A stretch of 64,000 bases of DNA from Gnetum montanum. Taxonomy: Eukaryota > Streptophyta > Gnetopsida > Gnetales > Gnetaceae. The translations under genes and the position numbers were made by a program. Shown here one piece after another: positions 1 through 12,192 of the stretch. Each line of letters begins with the position of its first letter. The stretch's first letter is position 1. The notes below the pieces were generated by a model, which was not told where the DNA came from, searched no databases, and saw only the letters and a list, made by a program, of their open reading frames with translations. Location of the stretch: NCBI GenBank assembly GCA_015680685.1, contig MNCI01003676.1, positions 53,483 through 117,482 on the forward strand, written 5' to 3'.

Positions 1-640
1 ATTTTGAAAATGATGCTATTTGCATTTTCAACTTGACCATTTATTTGGAGATGGTAGGTAGTGGCTATCTTATGTTGGATTCCATAAGGCTTAAATAATT
101 TATCCATTATTTTATTGACAAAATGAATTCCTTGATCACTAATGATTACTAGTGGAGTTTGAAATCATGTTAGAATGTCTTCTCTAAGAAAAGATACAAC
201 TACTTTAACATAATTTTTGGGGTAGTTTTAGCCTCCATCCATTTAGTAACATAATTGATACATACTAAGATATACTAATGTCCATGGGAAGGTGGAAATG
301 TTCCTAAAAAGGTCTATGCTTCATACATTAAAAGGTTCTATTATTAAAATAGGATTAAGTGACATCTCTTATCTTTTCATTATTACCCCCAAGTGTTGAC
401 ACTTATTACATCCTTGGACATATATATAAGAATCTTTAAATATAGTGGGCCAATAAAACCCACTCTGTAATAGTTTTATGACTATCAAAATATCTACCTC
501 CAAGATCATTATGATACATGTATAGGATTTCTTATTATTCTTCTTTTTCCATACATCTTCCCTCCAGGTTGTCCTTACATATTTGATAAATATATGGTTT
601 ATTCCAAATATATTTGAAAATGTCTCTTAGAAAAGACTTT
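1..640 (-). pseudogene. E1 integrase (partial, decayed)
   Basis: The reverse strand reads through the zinc-binding CxxC part (CNKCQHLGG, about 440-385) and then the catalytic core. At about 170-1 it contains VIISDQGIHFVN followed by IQHKIATTYHLQINGQVENA, matching the Ty3 integrase D-x-G-x-x-F and T-x-Y-H-P-Q-x-N-G-Q-x-E motifs. The D of SDQG and the E of GQVE are visible; YHPQ reads YHLQ. Integrase inserts the cDNA into the chromosome. The frame contains stops, so no active protein is expected. The C-terminal part lies beyond position 1. Confidence 0.8.
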
Positions 641-2080
641 TTCTCCTTCTTACTCCAATGAGTTGGTGTTTTCATTGTGGCTAAATAGTTTGCTATGTCT
701 ATGAATTAAGGGTTTTTATTTATTAAAAAGAGTTATTCATTAGGGAATTTTTCATTAAACATTGATCTTGTTCTATTTTCCTACTTGGTTTAAAGTCTAA
801 AAAGCTTATCCATTACAACCTTTTCTCTATCCCTCTTATCTAGAATATCAAGATCAAATTCTTGAAGTAGAAGAGACCACCTCATACTCCTAGCATTTTC
901 TATTTTTTTGTTGCTAGGAATTTTATGGCTAAATGATCTATGTAAAATCTGATTTTGGATCCTATTAAATAATGCCTAAATTTATCCAAAGCATATACAA
1001 TATCCTAGAGTTATTTTTCAGTAGTTGTATAGTTAACTTGGGCTTGATCTAAACTTTTAGAGACATAGTAAATCACCCTTGGTTTATTATTTATGTATTG
1101 TCCCAAAATTGCCCCTACAACTATGTTACTAGCATCATACATCAAGTCAAAAGGAAAATTCCTATTAGGTGCATTAAGCATTGAATTAGTGGTTACTCTT
1201 TTCTCTAGTTTAGAGAAGGCTTCTTAGAAGCCATTAGTCCATATAAAGGAAACATATTTTTCTAAGAACATGTAAAGAGGCTTGGCTATTTTTGAAAAGT
1301 CTTTAATGAACCTTTTATAATATCCAGCATGACCTAAGAAGGATCAAAGTGTTTTTAAGCTTTTAGATATGGAAGTATAGAGATTAATTTACTTTCTCCT
1401 CATACATTTTAATTCCTTTTGAGAAATTACATGTCCTAAAACTACACTACTTGTTACCATCAAATGACTTTTTTTCGAACTTAATTTAAAGTTTTTCTTT
1501 ATACATCTATCCAAGACACATTCCAAGTGATCTAATGTTTGTTCATAAGTATCCCCATATATCAAAAAATCATCCACAAATACTTGTACATATTTCTCTA
1601 GCATATCAGAAAAGATTAATATCATAGCTCTTTGGAAGGTAGCAGGTGCATTACAAAGACCAAAAGGCATTTATCTATAAGCGAAGGTACCATAGGGGCA
1701 TGTGTATATTATTTTATGCTAATCTTTTGGTGCAACAGCTACTTGATTGTAACCACTAAATAATCTAACAAGCTATAATATTCATGCCCTTCTAGTCCTT
1801 TCAAAATTTGTTCTATATAATGTAGAGGAAAATAATTCATTTTGGTGTTTTGATTAAGTTTTCTATAATCTACACAAACTTTTAATTTGCCTTTTTATGT
1901 ACTACCCTAATAGGGCTTATCCATTCACTATGAGCAATTGGATAAATAATCCCTTCTTTTCAAAGTTTAAAGATTTCATCTTTAATGATTTGCTTTAAAG
2001 CTAGATTAATTCTCCTAGGGGGAATTCTAATTATTTTAACATTGTCTTCTAGATAGATGTGGTGTTGACATATGTTGGGT
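640..2080 (-). pseudogene. E1 reverse transcriptase and RNase H (decayed)
   Basis: The best-preserved frame (1670-1389) begins MPFGLCNAPATFQRAM and contains the catalytic box FVDDFLIYG and then VVLGHVIS, the typical Athila RT palm and thumb. Upstream, around 1980-1850, lies the decayed N-terminal RT region. Downstream, about 1170-1080 encodes a motif like PFDLMYDASNIVVGAILGQ, the N-terminal RNase H block (usually DASDxAVGAVLGQ), with one D read as N. Frameshifts and stops separate the pieces. RT and RNase H copy the element RNA into cDNA. Confidence 0.82.
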
Positions 2081-2099
2081 AAAATTCCTTGATGGAGAT

Positions 2100-2800
2100 C
2101 TTCATAACTTCATGAAAATACTCAATATTTTCTTTTTAAAAATTCAATTAATCTTATTTATTATTCTCTAGAAAGTTGGGAATTTATTATTAAGGGTTTA
2201 TTTTTATCAAGGAAAATGTACTTAAGATTGCTAGGTAATTTATGAAGTTTCAAAGAATCATTAATTGGTGGTTAAATTATGTTCCCAATACTCCCTGATC
2301 GCAAGTGTCTAAAAGATCTTATTACTTTTTTGTAGAAGGGTCTAAAGATCCTTCTTCAAAATGATTTAATACTAATGTTTCCCTATCTTGAGCCATTGCT
2401 AATGTGGATATGGTGTAGAGCATCCTAGATTATGTAATATCTTGGTTCAACCAATCATCTATTGCTTTATTGAATACATCAAGCATAAAGGTAATATTAG
2501 CAAAAGATAATTGGAGTTAACTTGATCTATAATTAATTATTGCATCGATTGTTGTTAACTAGGGTCTACCTAGGATGATGGAGAAACAATCTAAATCCTT
2601 TACCTTTAACATAACAAAATTAATAGGGTAATTTCCTTTGTCAACCTCCACAATTAATCTTCTATCACTCTTATGGGTGTAACAATTAAGCCATTTGCTA
2701 AAGATATTGACATGTTTACTTTCCTTATATCTTCCAAGTTAAGTAACTTACCCATTTCAAGAGGCATGATATTAATACTAACACCTAGATCTAATAGGGA
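2100..2800 (-). pseudogene. E1 aspartic protease and PR-RT linker (decayed)
   Basis: On the reverse strand about 2600-2530 encodes IILGRPxLTTIDAIINY, the ILGRPWL block near the end of Ty3 retropepsins (x is a TAG stop replacing W). The same block reads MGRAWLSIINA in element C and MGRTWLSTIDA in E5. The catalytic DSG region is too damaged to place with certainty. About 2480-2100 is the low-conservation linker into RT. The protease would process the gag-pol polyprotein. Confidence 0.65.
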
Positions 2801-3189
2801 ATTTGTAATTTTTTTTCATTAATTCTTATTGAGATTATTGGAACCCCTAGATCTTGGTATTTAGTAATTTCTTAACTTTTTATGAGTTAAGACAAGTTTT
2901 CTACAAAATATGCTTGTTTGGGAATTTTTTCTTTCCTCCTTTTTATGCATAATTATCTCAAGTATTTAGCACAAAGACATGTATCCTTGATAGCTTGTTC
3001 TAATGGAATATGTAAATATAATTCATTAAACATTTTTTCTATTTATGTCATAGTTGTGAATTCTTCTTGAAACCTTTTAAGTAAAGGTGGTGAAATAATT
3101 TTCCTATTAAAAGATGAAGAGGTTGAAAGTTGTTCCCCTTTCTCTATTGGTTTTTCACCTCCTTCCTTATTTATTAATTATGGTTGATC

Positions 3190-4625
3190 CTCCTATTGTG
3201 CCTCATTAATGTGATCTTGGAATCTAACTTTTTTCAGTAGGCTTAGGCTCAATAATTTTTTCAATCCTAATGATGATAGAATGTAATTGTTCCTTACCTT
3301 TCTTTGATTTGTGGGATTTGATTCAGGATGAGAAGGTAAGTCACTCCTTATTAAATCTTGGACATGTCTTCTTGTCTCAACCATGAATTCCCTATGTTCT
3401 TCTATAAATGCTATTAAACTTTGAATTAAATAGTCTAATTATTTATTAACTAGATTTCTCAATGGATTTTAATTATTTTTGGGAATTGATGCTAATGGTT
3501 GATAAAATGGCCTTGTTTGGAAAGGTGATGGAGGATGGTTTCTTATTTGTCAAAAGGTCCTTACAAACTCTTGAACTTCTTCACTATGGTAAACTGAGGC
3601 TGGACAATTTGTGATGTCATGTTGTCTATTCCCACACAAATTACAAGTTTCTTCTTGAGTAAAATGAGCTTATTTTTTATTAATTTTGTTAAATCATCAA
3701 CTTATTTTTTATTTTGTTACACCTTACATGATGTTCATTTTTGGCCAACATTTATTTTGGTCTACTAAAGAGTCAATGATTTTCACAACTACTTCTAGTG
3801 CCACATTCAAAATATTTCCTCTACAAGAAAAATCCACATTTTTGTATAATATGGTAATAATTCCTCTATAAATATTTGGATTAGTTGGTGGGCTGGAAAT
3901 CCATGGTTGGAAGTTTTAAGGTATAATCCTTTAAATCTATCAAAGCCACTTACATAATCCTCTTGTTCCCTTTGTGTGAAACTCATAAGTTTCTTCCTAA
4001 GTGTATATAGCCTATTAATTTAGAGGAACAATTGAATGAAGGCTGCCTTAAATTCATCCCAATGAATTTATTTGAGTTCATAAAGTTTAAAACCAAAAAT
4101 CAACTTTAACTTTCAAATTGGATTTGAAGGTTATCATTTTTGTTCTATCCTTAGCCAGAGGTGCCAACATTGCTATCATAGTCTTGAATTCTCTTACATG
4201 CGTTATAGGGTCTTCATCAATTGTTCCTCTAAAGATGGGTAGTATGTGTGAATTTTTAACTTCCATGTTCCTTCCTAGAGGAAAAACTAACAATCTGTAG
4301 GGAATTGTTAGTATTGTTTGATTTAATAAGTGTCCTAGATTCTATCTCTAATAAGCTTGTCCAAATGGGATATTAGAACCTATACATCCAAAAAAGAGAG
4401 AAATTGAGCTATGTAAAATTGGAGAAGGTGTATGATGTGAAGGAGATCCAATTGTAAAAGTAGTAGCCAAGGTTGGGATTATAATGGGACTTGGTATTGA
4501 AACAAAGATAGTTATTAAAGTGATAGGAGTTTGAGTATTTAATGTGCTTACCGGTTGGGTGATCCCTTCCATAGTGGACATGTTCTGCAATTATGGTTGG
4601 ATTGGTGGTTTGCATTGTGATTTTT
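3190..4625 (-). pseudogene. E1 gag (decayed)
   Basis: The frame at 4293-4087 contains HILPIFRGTIDEDPITHVRE followed by FKTMIAMLAP, the N-terminal block of the plant retrotransposon gag domain (F-x-G-x-x-x-E-D-P-x-x-H-x-x-x-F). The first recognisable gag-like frame starts near 4615. A second open stretch at 3384-3193 may be the gag C-terminus. Several frameshifts break the region. Gag forms the virus-like particle. Confidence 0.7.
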
Positions 4626-4649
4626 AATATATCAAAGAGAGGGTTAAAA

Positions 4650-5200
4650 GGTATGGAAAATAGAAATTGTGTTTTTTATCTTCTTGGTTAAAAATTTTAG
4701 TTGGGTTTTCTTCTTTGTTTCTAGTTGAAATTATTTATTCTCAAGGGAAGTTTATGAAATAGAAATATTTTTTTGTAGAACTAAGCTATTCTTTTTCTTC
4801 TTGAGGTTGCTTTAAATCAGTTTGGGTACATTTATATTAACTAGTAGTGTTCGTAGGAGGTTCATTTCATGATGGAAACTTGTGTTGCTTATTTGATTTC
4901 ATTTAATAAGCACACTCTTCCTTGACATATTCATGGAAAATTAATCCTAAAAACTTGCAATTGATCCCATAATTATTTCCTTAATTGCAATTTTTTTTAT
5001 AACTTTCCTCAATTTTGAAAATTAAGGAAATTGATTCTTGTGACTATAGTTTTTCCTTGTTTCTAGTATTTTTATTTTTATTCTTACAAGCAAAACAATT
5101 AAAGGAGACCATTTGTACATTGCCAGAAAAAATGCAATGAAATGAAAAAAATGTTTATCTTTTTAAAAGATCCAACTTAAATGTTGAAAATAAATATGAA
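4650..5200. other. E1 leader between LTR/PBS and gag, no gene seen
   Basis: AT-rich sequence with short homopolymer tracts and no open frame of note. By position it is the untranslated leader of E1. Confidence 0.5.
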
Positions 5201-6253
5201 GAACATACATACTAAACCATTGATGATGATTACTTTTGCTAGCCTCACCAACAATAGTGTTAAATTGATGAGCCAAACAAAATTTGATGCTAGATTACCT
5301 CCATTGCAATAATGTCACCTCATCTATAACTAACCCAAAAGTCATATCCATGGAAGAATGGTCCAAAGCCAAGGAAATCATCAAGACAAAATAATTAGGA
5401 TTAAATCCAATCAAATCCATAGTTAAAACTATTACTATTATGAAAAATCATGAATTATCACCCTAACTTATAATCTTAAGTTCAAAAGTAAGAATTAATG
5501 ATTAAATCAAATTGAAATCATAAAGTACAAAAATGGATTATGAAGATGACAAGGGAGGTATCAACCAATCTAAGATCTTGCCTCACTGGTTCCACGATGC
5601 AGTAACATTGATAGTTCACTAATGAACTCAAATGGTCTTTAGTTGCCACAAAGATCAACGTATCTTCAATTTAATAATTATTTAAGGGAAACTAAGTATT
5701 GGATTTCAACTTAACATGGATTCTCCTAGGTATTAAGTTCATTATTGGGTGTAATGATCTTCCATATATACCAAAAGAGCTTACATCATAATTAAGAAAA
5801 AGTCATAAAATAGACATACCGATATATATCAAGGGAATTGATAAGGATTGATACAATTCTATGATGGTATAGGAATGTATCACATTGGTGGTATTCTTCG
5901 ATCATCAATTTGTGTTACACTTACATTGTAGATCAATATTTCAATTCCATGATTAGGTGCAACTTCCTTTTATCTGATCTTATCAATCTTCATTGTGGAT
6001 GTTGTAGAAATTGATATAATATGGGTCAATGCTAGTTGATTGGGTGATGTGGATCAATATAGTTATTATTTAGAATATGTCAAAATTCTCAATCTCAACT
6101 GGTATCTTATCAAAAGCTATTAATCTTGCAGTATCCTGTGATAACAAAGATTCAAGAAAGCAATTAGTCCTTATTACTTAGAGTCAAAAAAATCAATGCA
6201 CTTTTATATAGTTAAATATTAAAAAATTAAAAGTTAAGAAATTTTGAATTCCA
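5200..6253 (-). repeat. Putative E1 5' LTR with decayed primer-binding site
   Basis: At 5221 the plus strand begins TGATGATGATT. On the element strand the LTR would therefore end AATCATCATCA, like the ends of the C LTR (CTCATCA) and E3 LTR (CTTATCA). The base order CCA-t-TGATG at 5218 repeats the PBS-spacer-LTR spacing of C (CCA-a-TGATG) and E3 (CCA-a-TGATA). The PBS itself (ATGGTTTAGT on the minus strand) is badly decayed. The right edge near 6253 is inferred. The second LTR is outside the window, so the call is tentative. Confidence 0.4.
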
Positions 6254-7145
6254 AATTAGAGGTTCAACATTGAGGTTGTGGTGGGATTTCTCCTAGTATA
6301 GCTGCTATAAGTGGCAAGGGATTGGAAGTGGAAGGTGCAAGGTGTGATGGCTAATAATGAGGAGGATAAGTGGAAGGAGATTCGAATCATGGAGTAGGCA
6401 TTCTATGATATTCAAGGGGATACAAGTAGTGAGAGAAGGAAGTGTGGCTTGCAGAGCCATAAGAAGATACAAGTTATTGGAAAATATAACCATATGCATT
6501 TAGTTGATGATAATGGTATTGCTGCCTTAGTGGTGGCATCCCCCACGATTGTGAGTTTTTCCAATTCTGATAATGGTTATGCAATTAAGGCCCTACTCCA
6601 CTTGGATAATACTATGGCTAGTGGAATTGCTAACAATAATTGTGTTATGGATAAGGTAATTTCTTGGGTGGTTGTCTTTTTGCAAACTTTTGATTACCTT
6701 ATTCATCTAGAATCTAGAATATATCCTAGATTCTTGTAAGTATGACAATATAGGATAACATCCTTTAGGATGTTCATATTAGTATATATCACATCCTTCT
6801 TCATCTGTTTCAGAATCTACAACCTCATCAACTATAGCAGCCTTACCTTTTTGTTATTAATAGTCTTTTCCTATATCTTTTTTTCTTCTTCTATTTATAT
6901 CTCAATTATCCTACTCCATTTTCTCCTCCACAATCTTTAGAGAAGTTTGGAACTTCCCACCAAGGAGTCACATATTTTTCCACCTTGGTTGATATTTCTA
7001 TAATAGATTTTTGGATTGGTAAGATTTTCCTTTGTATCACTTTGTCTAGTGGTGCTTCCTCCTTAAGATCATAGAAACGTACCTCCCGTTTGTAAATGGA
7101 TGGATCTCTATTATACTCTATACTTTCTCTCTTTTCAAGTTCTCC
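6254..7145 (-). pseudogene. Element E3 (left fragment): 3' part of an Athila-like gag
   Basis: The minus strand aligns along its length with gag of element C (about 32330-33190 in this window). For example plus 6525-6560 (GTGGTGGCATCCCCCACGA) matches 32583 onward, and 7022-7138 matches 33061-33180. A frame at 6499-6305 has LYLLMALQATLPSL, paralleling LYLLVALQTLIFL in E5 gag at about 61915. The fragment stops at the Copia target site TCTCC (7141-7145) and resumes at 57101 on the other side. The two pieces are one element split by the Copia insertion. Confidence 0.8.
7141..7145. repeat. Target-site duplication TCTCC, left copy (Copia)
   Basis: TCTCC lies immediately before the Copia 5' LTR and is repeated at 57096-57100 immediately after its 3' LTR. 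It duplicates E3 gag sequence. Confidence 0.75.
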
Positions 7146-8204
7146 TATTGACCTTTTGGTATCTCAAAATGTTAAGAAAAATGGACATCAAAGTTTTTTA
7201 TGTGGTTATGTGGTTGCTACATTTGTAGGATAATAACTTGGATTGAGATAAGAAGGCTTGCAAAAGTTCAAAGAATATGGACAAGAAACAAATATTTCAA
7301 AGGGTAAAGGAAGCTGAAGAAAGATGTCTCCAAGAAACAACAAATGTCTAGAAAAAATTAAGACAACACAGGAGAAGTTGTTTTTAGAAAATAGAAGATG
7401 TCTTTCAAGATAGAAATACATCTTTCATATGAAAAAGATGTCTTTGCATATTGGGGGTCAAATGCAAAAAGACATCTTTTTCTTAAAGAAGATGCCTTTC
7501 CAAAATGAAGGTAGTCTTAAATAATATGTCTTTAGTAATCATTAGTTAGCCATTGCACAAGTTCCGAGATGAATTTGGAAACATAGTGGCTATAATAAGG
7601 CTTCATTCTCATTGGGAAATGTGCAAGCATTGTATACTATTAATTGTAATCATTTGGCAATCATTGTAATCATTGTTTATCGTCATTGTACAATCATTTA
7701 TCTATTGTAATTGGTTAATGTGATTTTTACCTCAGAGTGCAAGTATCAACAAACTTAGTTGCATTCTTTCTTTGTGATTATTGTTCTCTTTTGTTGTCGT
7801 ATGGGGCTGATGTTCTTCTTATGGGAAGGCATCTTACTTGAGCTTGGCAAGATCCTATGGGATTGAGTGTTGGTGTAGCACCACAACACTTTAGAGTAGA
7901 CCTCAAGTTGTAAATATTGTGGGATCTTGAAAATCACATTTTAAGCTTGTTGAGACCTTGCGAGGTCGAGTGGATTTGTAACATAAAATCACTCCAGAGT
8001 AGAGCTTGAAGCTTATATAAGGTGTGGTATCCTTCAAACCATATTTGAGAGTAACAAAGTCCAGAGGTGCACTTGCAAACCACCCTTTGATTGTGAACTA
8101 TCTTTTTTGGAGAACCATGTTAAATTTTGTATGTGTTCTTTGTCTAAAAGAATTTTAATTTAGGAAACTTGTTCATCCCTCCCTTCTAATTTCAATGATC
8201 CACA
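7146..8204 (+). repeat. Copia 5' LTR
   Basis: Aligns with 55921-57095 from TATTGACCTTTTGGTAT (right copy TTTTGGACCTTCTGGTAT) to TTCAATGATCCACA (right copy TTCAACAACTCACT); the last differences are nearly all transitions. The canonical start would be TGTTGGACC. The U3 part (about 7320-7510) is rich in AAGATGTCTT/AAGACATCTT palindromes. It is followed two bases later by the PBS. Confidence 0.82.
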
Positions 8205-8206
8205 AG

Positions 8207-8219
8207 TGGTATCAAAGCC
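8207..8219 (+). other. Copia primer-binding site (initiator tRNA-Met)
   Basis: TGGTATCAAAGCC differs from the standard plant Met PBS TGGTATCAGAGCC by a single G-to-A change and lies two bases after the LTR end. Confidence 0.9.
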
Positions 8220-8254
8220 TAGTACTTTTCTCCATCATCTTCAAAGGATGAACA

Positions 8255-10130
8255 ATGGATGGAACATATTATACAAAGCCATCCATGTTCAATGGATTTG
8301 ACTTCACCTATTACAAAGCTAGAATGCAAGGATTCCTCAAATCCATGGAGTTTGAAGTTTGGGAGTCAATCCTTGAAGGCTACACTCTACCTGTCAATAG
8401 CTCCATTGGGATCATCAAGCCTTGCAACAAATCAACACAAGAAAAGAAAGATAAGTTCATGTTTGATTCAAAAGAAAAATATTATTTATATTATACTTTA
8501 AATAAATTTCAATTTAATAGGGCAGTAGGATGTAAAATGGCCAAATAAATTTGGTAAACTTTAGAAGCTACTTATGAAGAAACCTCTATTGTTAAGAAAT
8601 CAAAATTGTTAGTTTTGCAAAGTGAATATGATAATCTTAAAATAAGAAAGGGTGAGAAAATAGAAGATTACTTCTCTAGAGCAAATGATATTGTTGTAGT
8701 TATTAGAAACATTGGTAAAGATTTGCCCAAGAGTAATGTCATCATCAAAATGATCAGTACTCTTCAATTGGAGTTTAGACCAAAGGTCATGGCTATGGAA
8801 GAAATCAGAGATTTCTGAACTCTAAAATTTAAAGAACTTCAAAGTGCTCTCATTACTTATGAAATGAATCTCATAAGTGAAGGAGCCATCTAAGAAAGAC
8901 ATGTTGCTCTAAGGATTGCCTTCAAAGAAGAGCTAAATGAGCATTATGAGGGCAGTGAAGATGAAATTGCCTTTCTTACTAGAAATTTATAATGAATAAT
9001 AATGAGAAGGAATAACGCGGCATATCATCAAAGATCCTATCAGTTCAAAGGTAAAAAAAAGAGGTAAAAATTGTTTGAATTCTAACTTAGATTTCTCTTT
9101 TATAGAATGTTAGGTTTATGGAGGAAGAGGTCATATGGCCTCCGAATGTCCTAGTAATTTCAGGTTGCAGTTCAAGGAAAAATCCATTGAAGAGATAAAG
9201 AAAACCAACTTCTATACAAGTTGGGATGATGGGAAGTAGAGTGAGGAAGAAGTGGAGGATGATGTGAAAAATTCACATCTCATCTCTATGGCGCTCATTG
9301 ATGATGACACTAACTCATTAGAAGATGATCTTAATGATGAAGAAATTTTTGATCTTTTATGCAATGATATTTTATATTTTCAAAGTATTTAGTTAAATAA
9401 ACAAGTCAAGTTAAGGATCAGGAAATATCTTTGTTAAAATTAACTATTTGTGATCTTACTATACAACTCTTAGACCTAAGGGCTAAGAATGAAAAGCTAA
9501 ACTCATCTTTAGAACAGGCCAAAGTGGAAGTTGCATATGTCAAATTAGTAAATGAAAGATTGGTAAAGGGAAAGGAATCCATTTGGATGATACTAGGATA
9601 AGAAAGAAGTTCACATAATAAGAGTGGTTTGGAATGATGCACTTAAGAAAAATCATCTTCTATAAACTCATCATAATCAAATGATCCTCTGAGAGAAAAG
9701 GCTAGCACACCAAAATCAGAGGAAGCACCCATTTATCAAAATGATCCTAAAAGTTTTGATCATCTTAATCTCTCATAATACCATAGAAGGATTAGGTGTT
9801 ATTATTATCACAAGTTAGGGCATAAATAGTTGGATTGCAATTTTAAGTATTATCATGATTGATCATATCATAGGACTCCTCAGTCTCATCAAAATGCACT
9901 AAGAAAGGATTTTGTGCATGATCATAGGGAAAATTGGATGTCATCTCAAATGAACAGAGGAACTAGAAAAGAGTGGAGAATTAAATGGTAGGAATAGGGG
10001 AATCAGGACACTCTCACCAACAAATTTGTAAGAGGAAGCCAAGTCTTGGATATTGAAGAGGTTCAATTGAGAAGAAAATCCTCAAAAGAGAAAACTCCTT
10101 CTCTAGCTCCCTAAATACCATTAATTTTTG
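8255..10130 (+). pseudogene. Copia gag with two decayed zinc knuckles
   Basis: Starts at ATG 8255 with MDGTYYTKPSMFNGFDFTYY and continues KARMQGFLKSMEFEVWESI, the typical Copia gag N-terminus. After a stop it resumes with LEATYEETSIVKKSK and LVLQSEYDNLKIRKGEKIED (to about 8815), the conserved gag core. A first zinc knuckle lies at about 9115 (CYVYGGRGHMASEC). A second lies at about 9797 (CYYYHKLGHKQLDC). In both the second cysteine reads Y, consistent with TGT-to-TAT. Between them a lysine- and glutamate-rich, coiled-coil-like stretch lies at about 9430-9600. Two knuckles separated by a coiled coil fit Sirevirus gag. Many stops make it non-functional. Confidence 0.82.
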
Positions 10131-10139
10131 ATAGAATAG

Positions 10140-10450
10140 TAGGTAAGTAGAGGTAAGTTTTTTTTTTTTTACAAGATTTCATTAAGACCATAGTCCATTA
10201 GTAGCCTTTCCCAAATCCCATCCTATTTTTGCAAAGATGTCTTCATAAAATGAAGGACATCTATAGAAAGATGTCTTCTGATGAGCAAAGATGTCTCTTT
10301 GAGTTTTTGTGTCTTGCAGGAAAGATTTCTACTATGTATAAAATATGTCTTCTATGATTTTAAAGCACAAGAAAGATGTATTCCTTCTATAAAATACGTC
10401 TTATTTTCTATTCAAAATCCTCATTATCCTTTGCTATTTAAGTGAAAACC
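10140..10450 (+). other. Junction where Copia pol is missing; AAGATGTCTT-rich block
   Basis: Gag ends near 10130, followed by an 11-13 base T-run. Then comes a block with repeated GATGTCTT/AAGATGT motifs (about 10235-10410, one copy still ATACGTCTT) like those in the LTR U3. No protease, integrase or RT motif is present. The block precedes the env-like frame. Confidence 0.5.
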
Positions 10451-10489
10451 TTCATTTCTTTGTTGTATTCTCTCATTTGGTCCCATAGA

Positions 10490-12115
10490 GATGACTATGG
10501 CTCCACCATTAGCAATGATATTGTTAGAGATGGCCCACAAGAAGGTTAGAAAATCTAGAGCACTGCTAAAGAAGAAATCCACAAAAAGTTCCAGTAATGC
10601 GCTACCCACTTACATGCCATAATTTTGTAGTACAAGTGAACAAAATAGGTTTAAGGCTACTAGAATGAAAAGCATCATTACTAAACACTCTTTGTATTTG
10701 TCTTTCCTTGCTCATAGAGAAGCTACATTAATGGATTATTTCAAAGCTTTAAATTGGGACACCTTCATTGTAATGAATTTTTTTAGCTTCTAAAGATGTA
10801 ATTCTGGAATTCTTTGCAATATTGTCATTACAAATGTTGTTGTTGGGGCATTCACTTCTATGGTTGGGGGTATTGTCATCAAGGTCTCTCCCTAAGTTGT
10901 GAATGCAATCCTTGGGATCTCCAGTCTTTATGTCTTCTAGGTAACCATTGATTCCATGTAGGACATCTATTCTAATGGTATCATTCCCATAGCATATGAT
11001 GAATTTTTCAATGTATTATTTGGGAAATATGTTACATTTGAAAGAGATAAAGTTGGGAGGAGCCTAATGACTCATGACACCTCCATCCTATCTCTTATTA
11101 TATTATATAAAATTATGGTCAAAAGGAGAAGTTATAGCAATCTGTTACCACCCCAAGCATATGTGCTTTATTCTCTTCTCATAGGATTGCCATTAGATTT
11201 AGGGAATATACTATATCAAGACATCCTAAGTATATTTTCCAAGGAAAGGATCCTTAGGCATCCCTATCTCATTAGCTTATTGATCTATTAGAGGGGTGTA
11301 CCTATTCCAGAGATGCCTTTACTCAAGTCAAGATGAGTCTTAGTGAATATGTTGAGAAGAAGGGTCTTTCACATATGGCTGGAGTAGGACCTAGCACTAG
11401 ATTGCAAAAGCAGAAGAAAGAAGAATTTACATAGCTGAGAAGATCAAAATCCTTGTGTGACCAAATTACTTCATCATTGAAGAAGCTCCTTTGACCCTTT
11501 TCTTAAGCTACTAGGAAGCTTGGAATGAACCTCTCTTACTTACATAAGATTTTGGATGTAGCTAACATTCCACCTTCTTTCGATGGGTAGGTGTTTGAGA
11601 AGGTTACTAGTCCTTCTATTTCTGATAATGAGGATGATGTTCATGCTTGACTATGGCATTCTATAATAGCAAACCCTTCACGTACTTATGACTTAGGGAT
11701 GGAGTCTAACTCAAATTATAAGTTACCATTATCTCATTATTAGGGGAAGCATCATATTCCCATGTAGCAGCTTGAGCATCATGATCCTACACAACTTGTT
11801 CATTTAGTTCCTCTATCAACTAATGCCCTTAGCTCTTTTGAGTAGTGAGCTATGGAGAGTATCTTTAGGACCTCGTCCTAATGGGTTCCATCTTAACAAC
11901 CTTTAGTTCAACCAGATCCTCTAGCTTCATCTTAATTTCAAGTGAAGCTTCATCCCAAGTGCGATCCCATCCAAAAGACTCAGTCCTTTGATGAGGATAC
12001 GCAATAATTGAGCCAGCCTAGCACTAGCAATGATGATGATGAGTAGAAGACTTATTGCCCATCTAGAGTAGCAGAGGGATTAGAATCTAAGGATGAGATA
12101 GAGGCTAGTGATTGA
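10490..12115 (+). pseudogene. Env-like / plant-transposon-protein-like frame of the Copia element (decayed)
   Basis: A discontinuous frame starts near ATG 10491 and reads MTMAPPLAMILLEMAHKK with a basic N-terminus. About 10690-10770 reads SIITKHSLYLSFLAHREATL. About 10840-11090 reads VVVGAFTSMVGGIVIKVSP then VVNAILGISSLYVF, resembling the block (VRGK...VSPxxINxILGLP) common in env-like frames of Sireviruses and in 'putative plant transposon proteins'. A 74-residue open piece follows (11067-11291). The tail is acidic and serine-rich and ends near 12115. It lies just upstream of the Copia 3' end. Function in the family is unknown; an envelope role is only hypothetical. Stops are frequent. Confidence 0.55.
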
Positions 12116-12187
12116 GACCTCAAGTGATTATTTTCTCTCTCCTTTTGTTGATGTCTAAAAAGAAGAAGATGTTTTTTATTTTTCATA

Positions 12188-12192
12188 TATGT
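12188..12192. repeat. Target-site duplication TATGT, left copy (element A)
   Basis: TATGT precedes the A LTR at 12193 and recurs at 55538-55542 right after the other A LTR. The target was the 3' tail of the Copia element. Confidence 0.85.

Larger units (their letters stand above)
1..6253 (-). mobile_element. Element E1: Athila-like Ty3/gypsy retrotransposon, 5' LTR to integrase, truncated by the window edge
   Basis: Read on the minus strand the order is a putative 5' LTR (about 6253-5221), gag (about 4625-3190), protease (about 2780-2480), RT (about 2080-1250), RNase H (about 1250-640) and integrase (about 640-1), the Ty3/gypsy order. The 3' LTR lies outside the window. RT and gag resemble the Athila type seen in elements C, E3 and E5. 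Its right end abuts the gag fragment of E3, which suggests that E1 inserted into E3. That boundary is inferred from where homology to element C gag stops (about 6254). No target duplication can be tested because the other end is missing. Confidence 0.75.
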
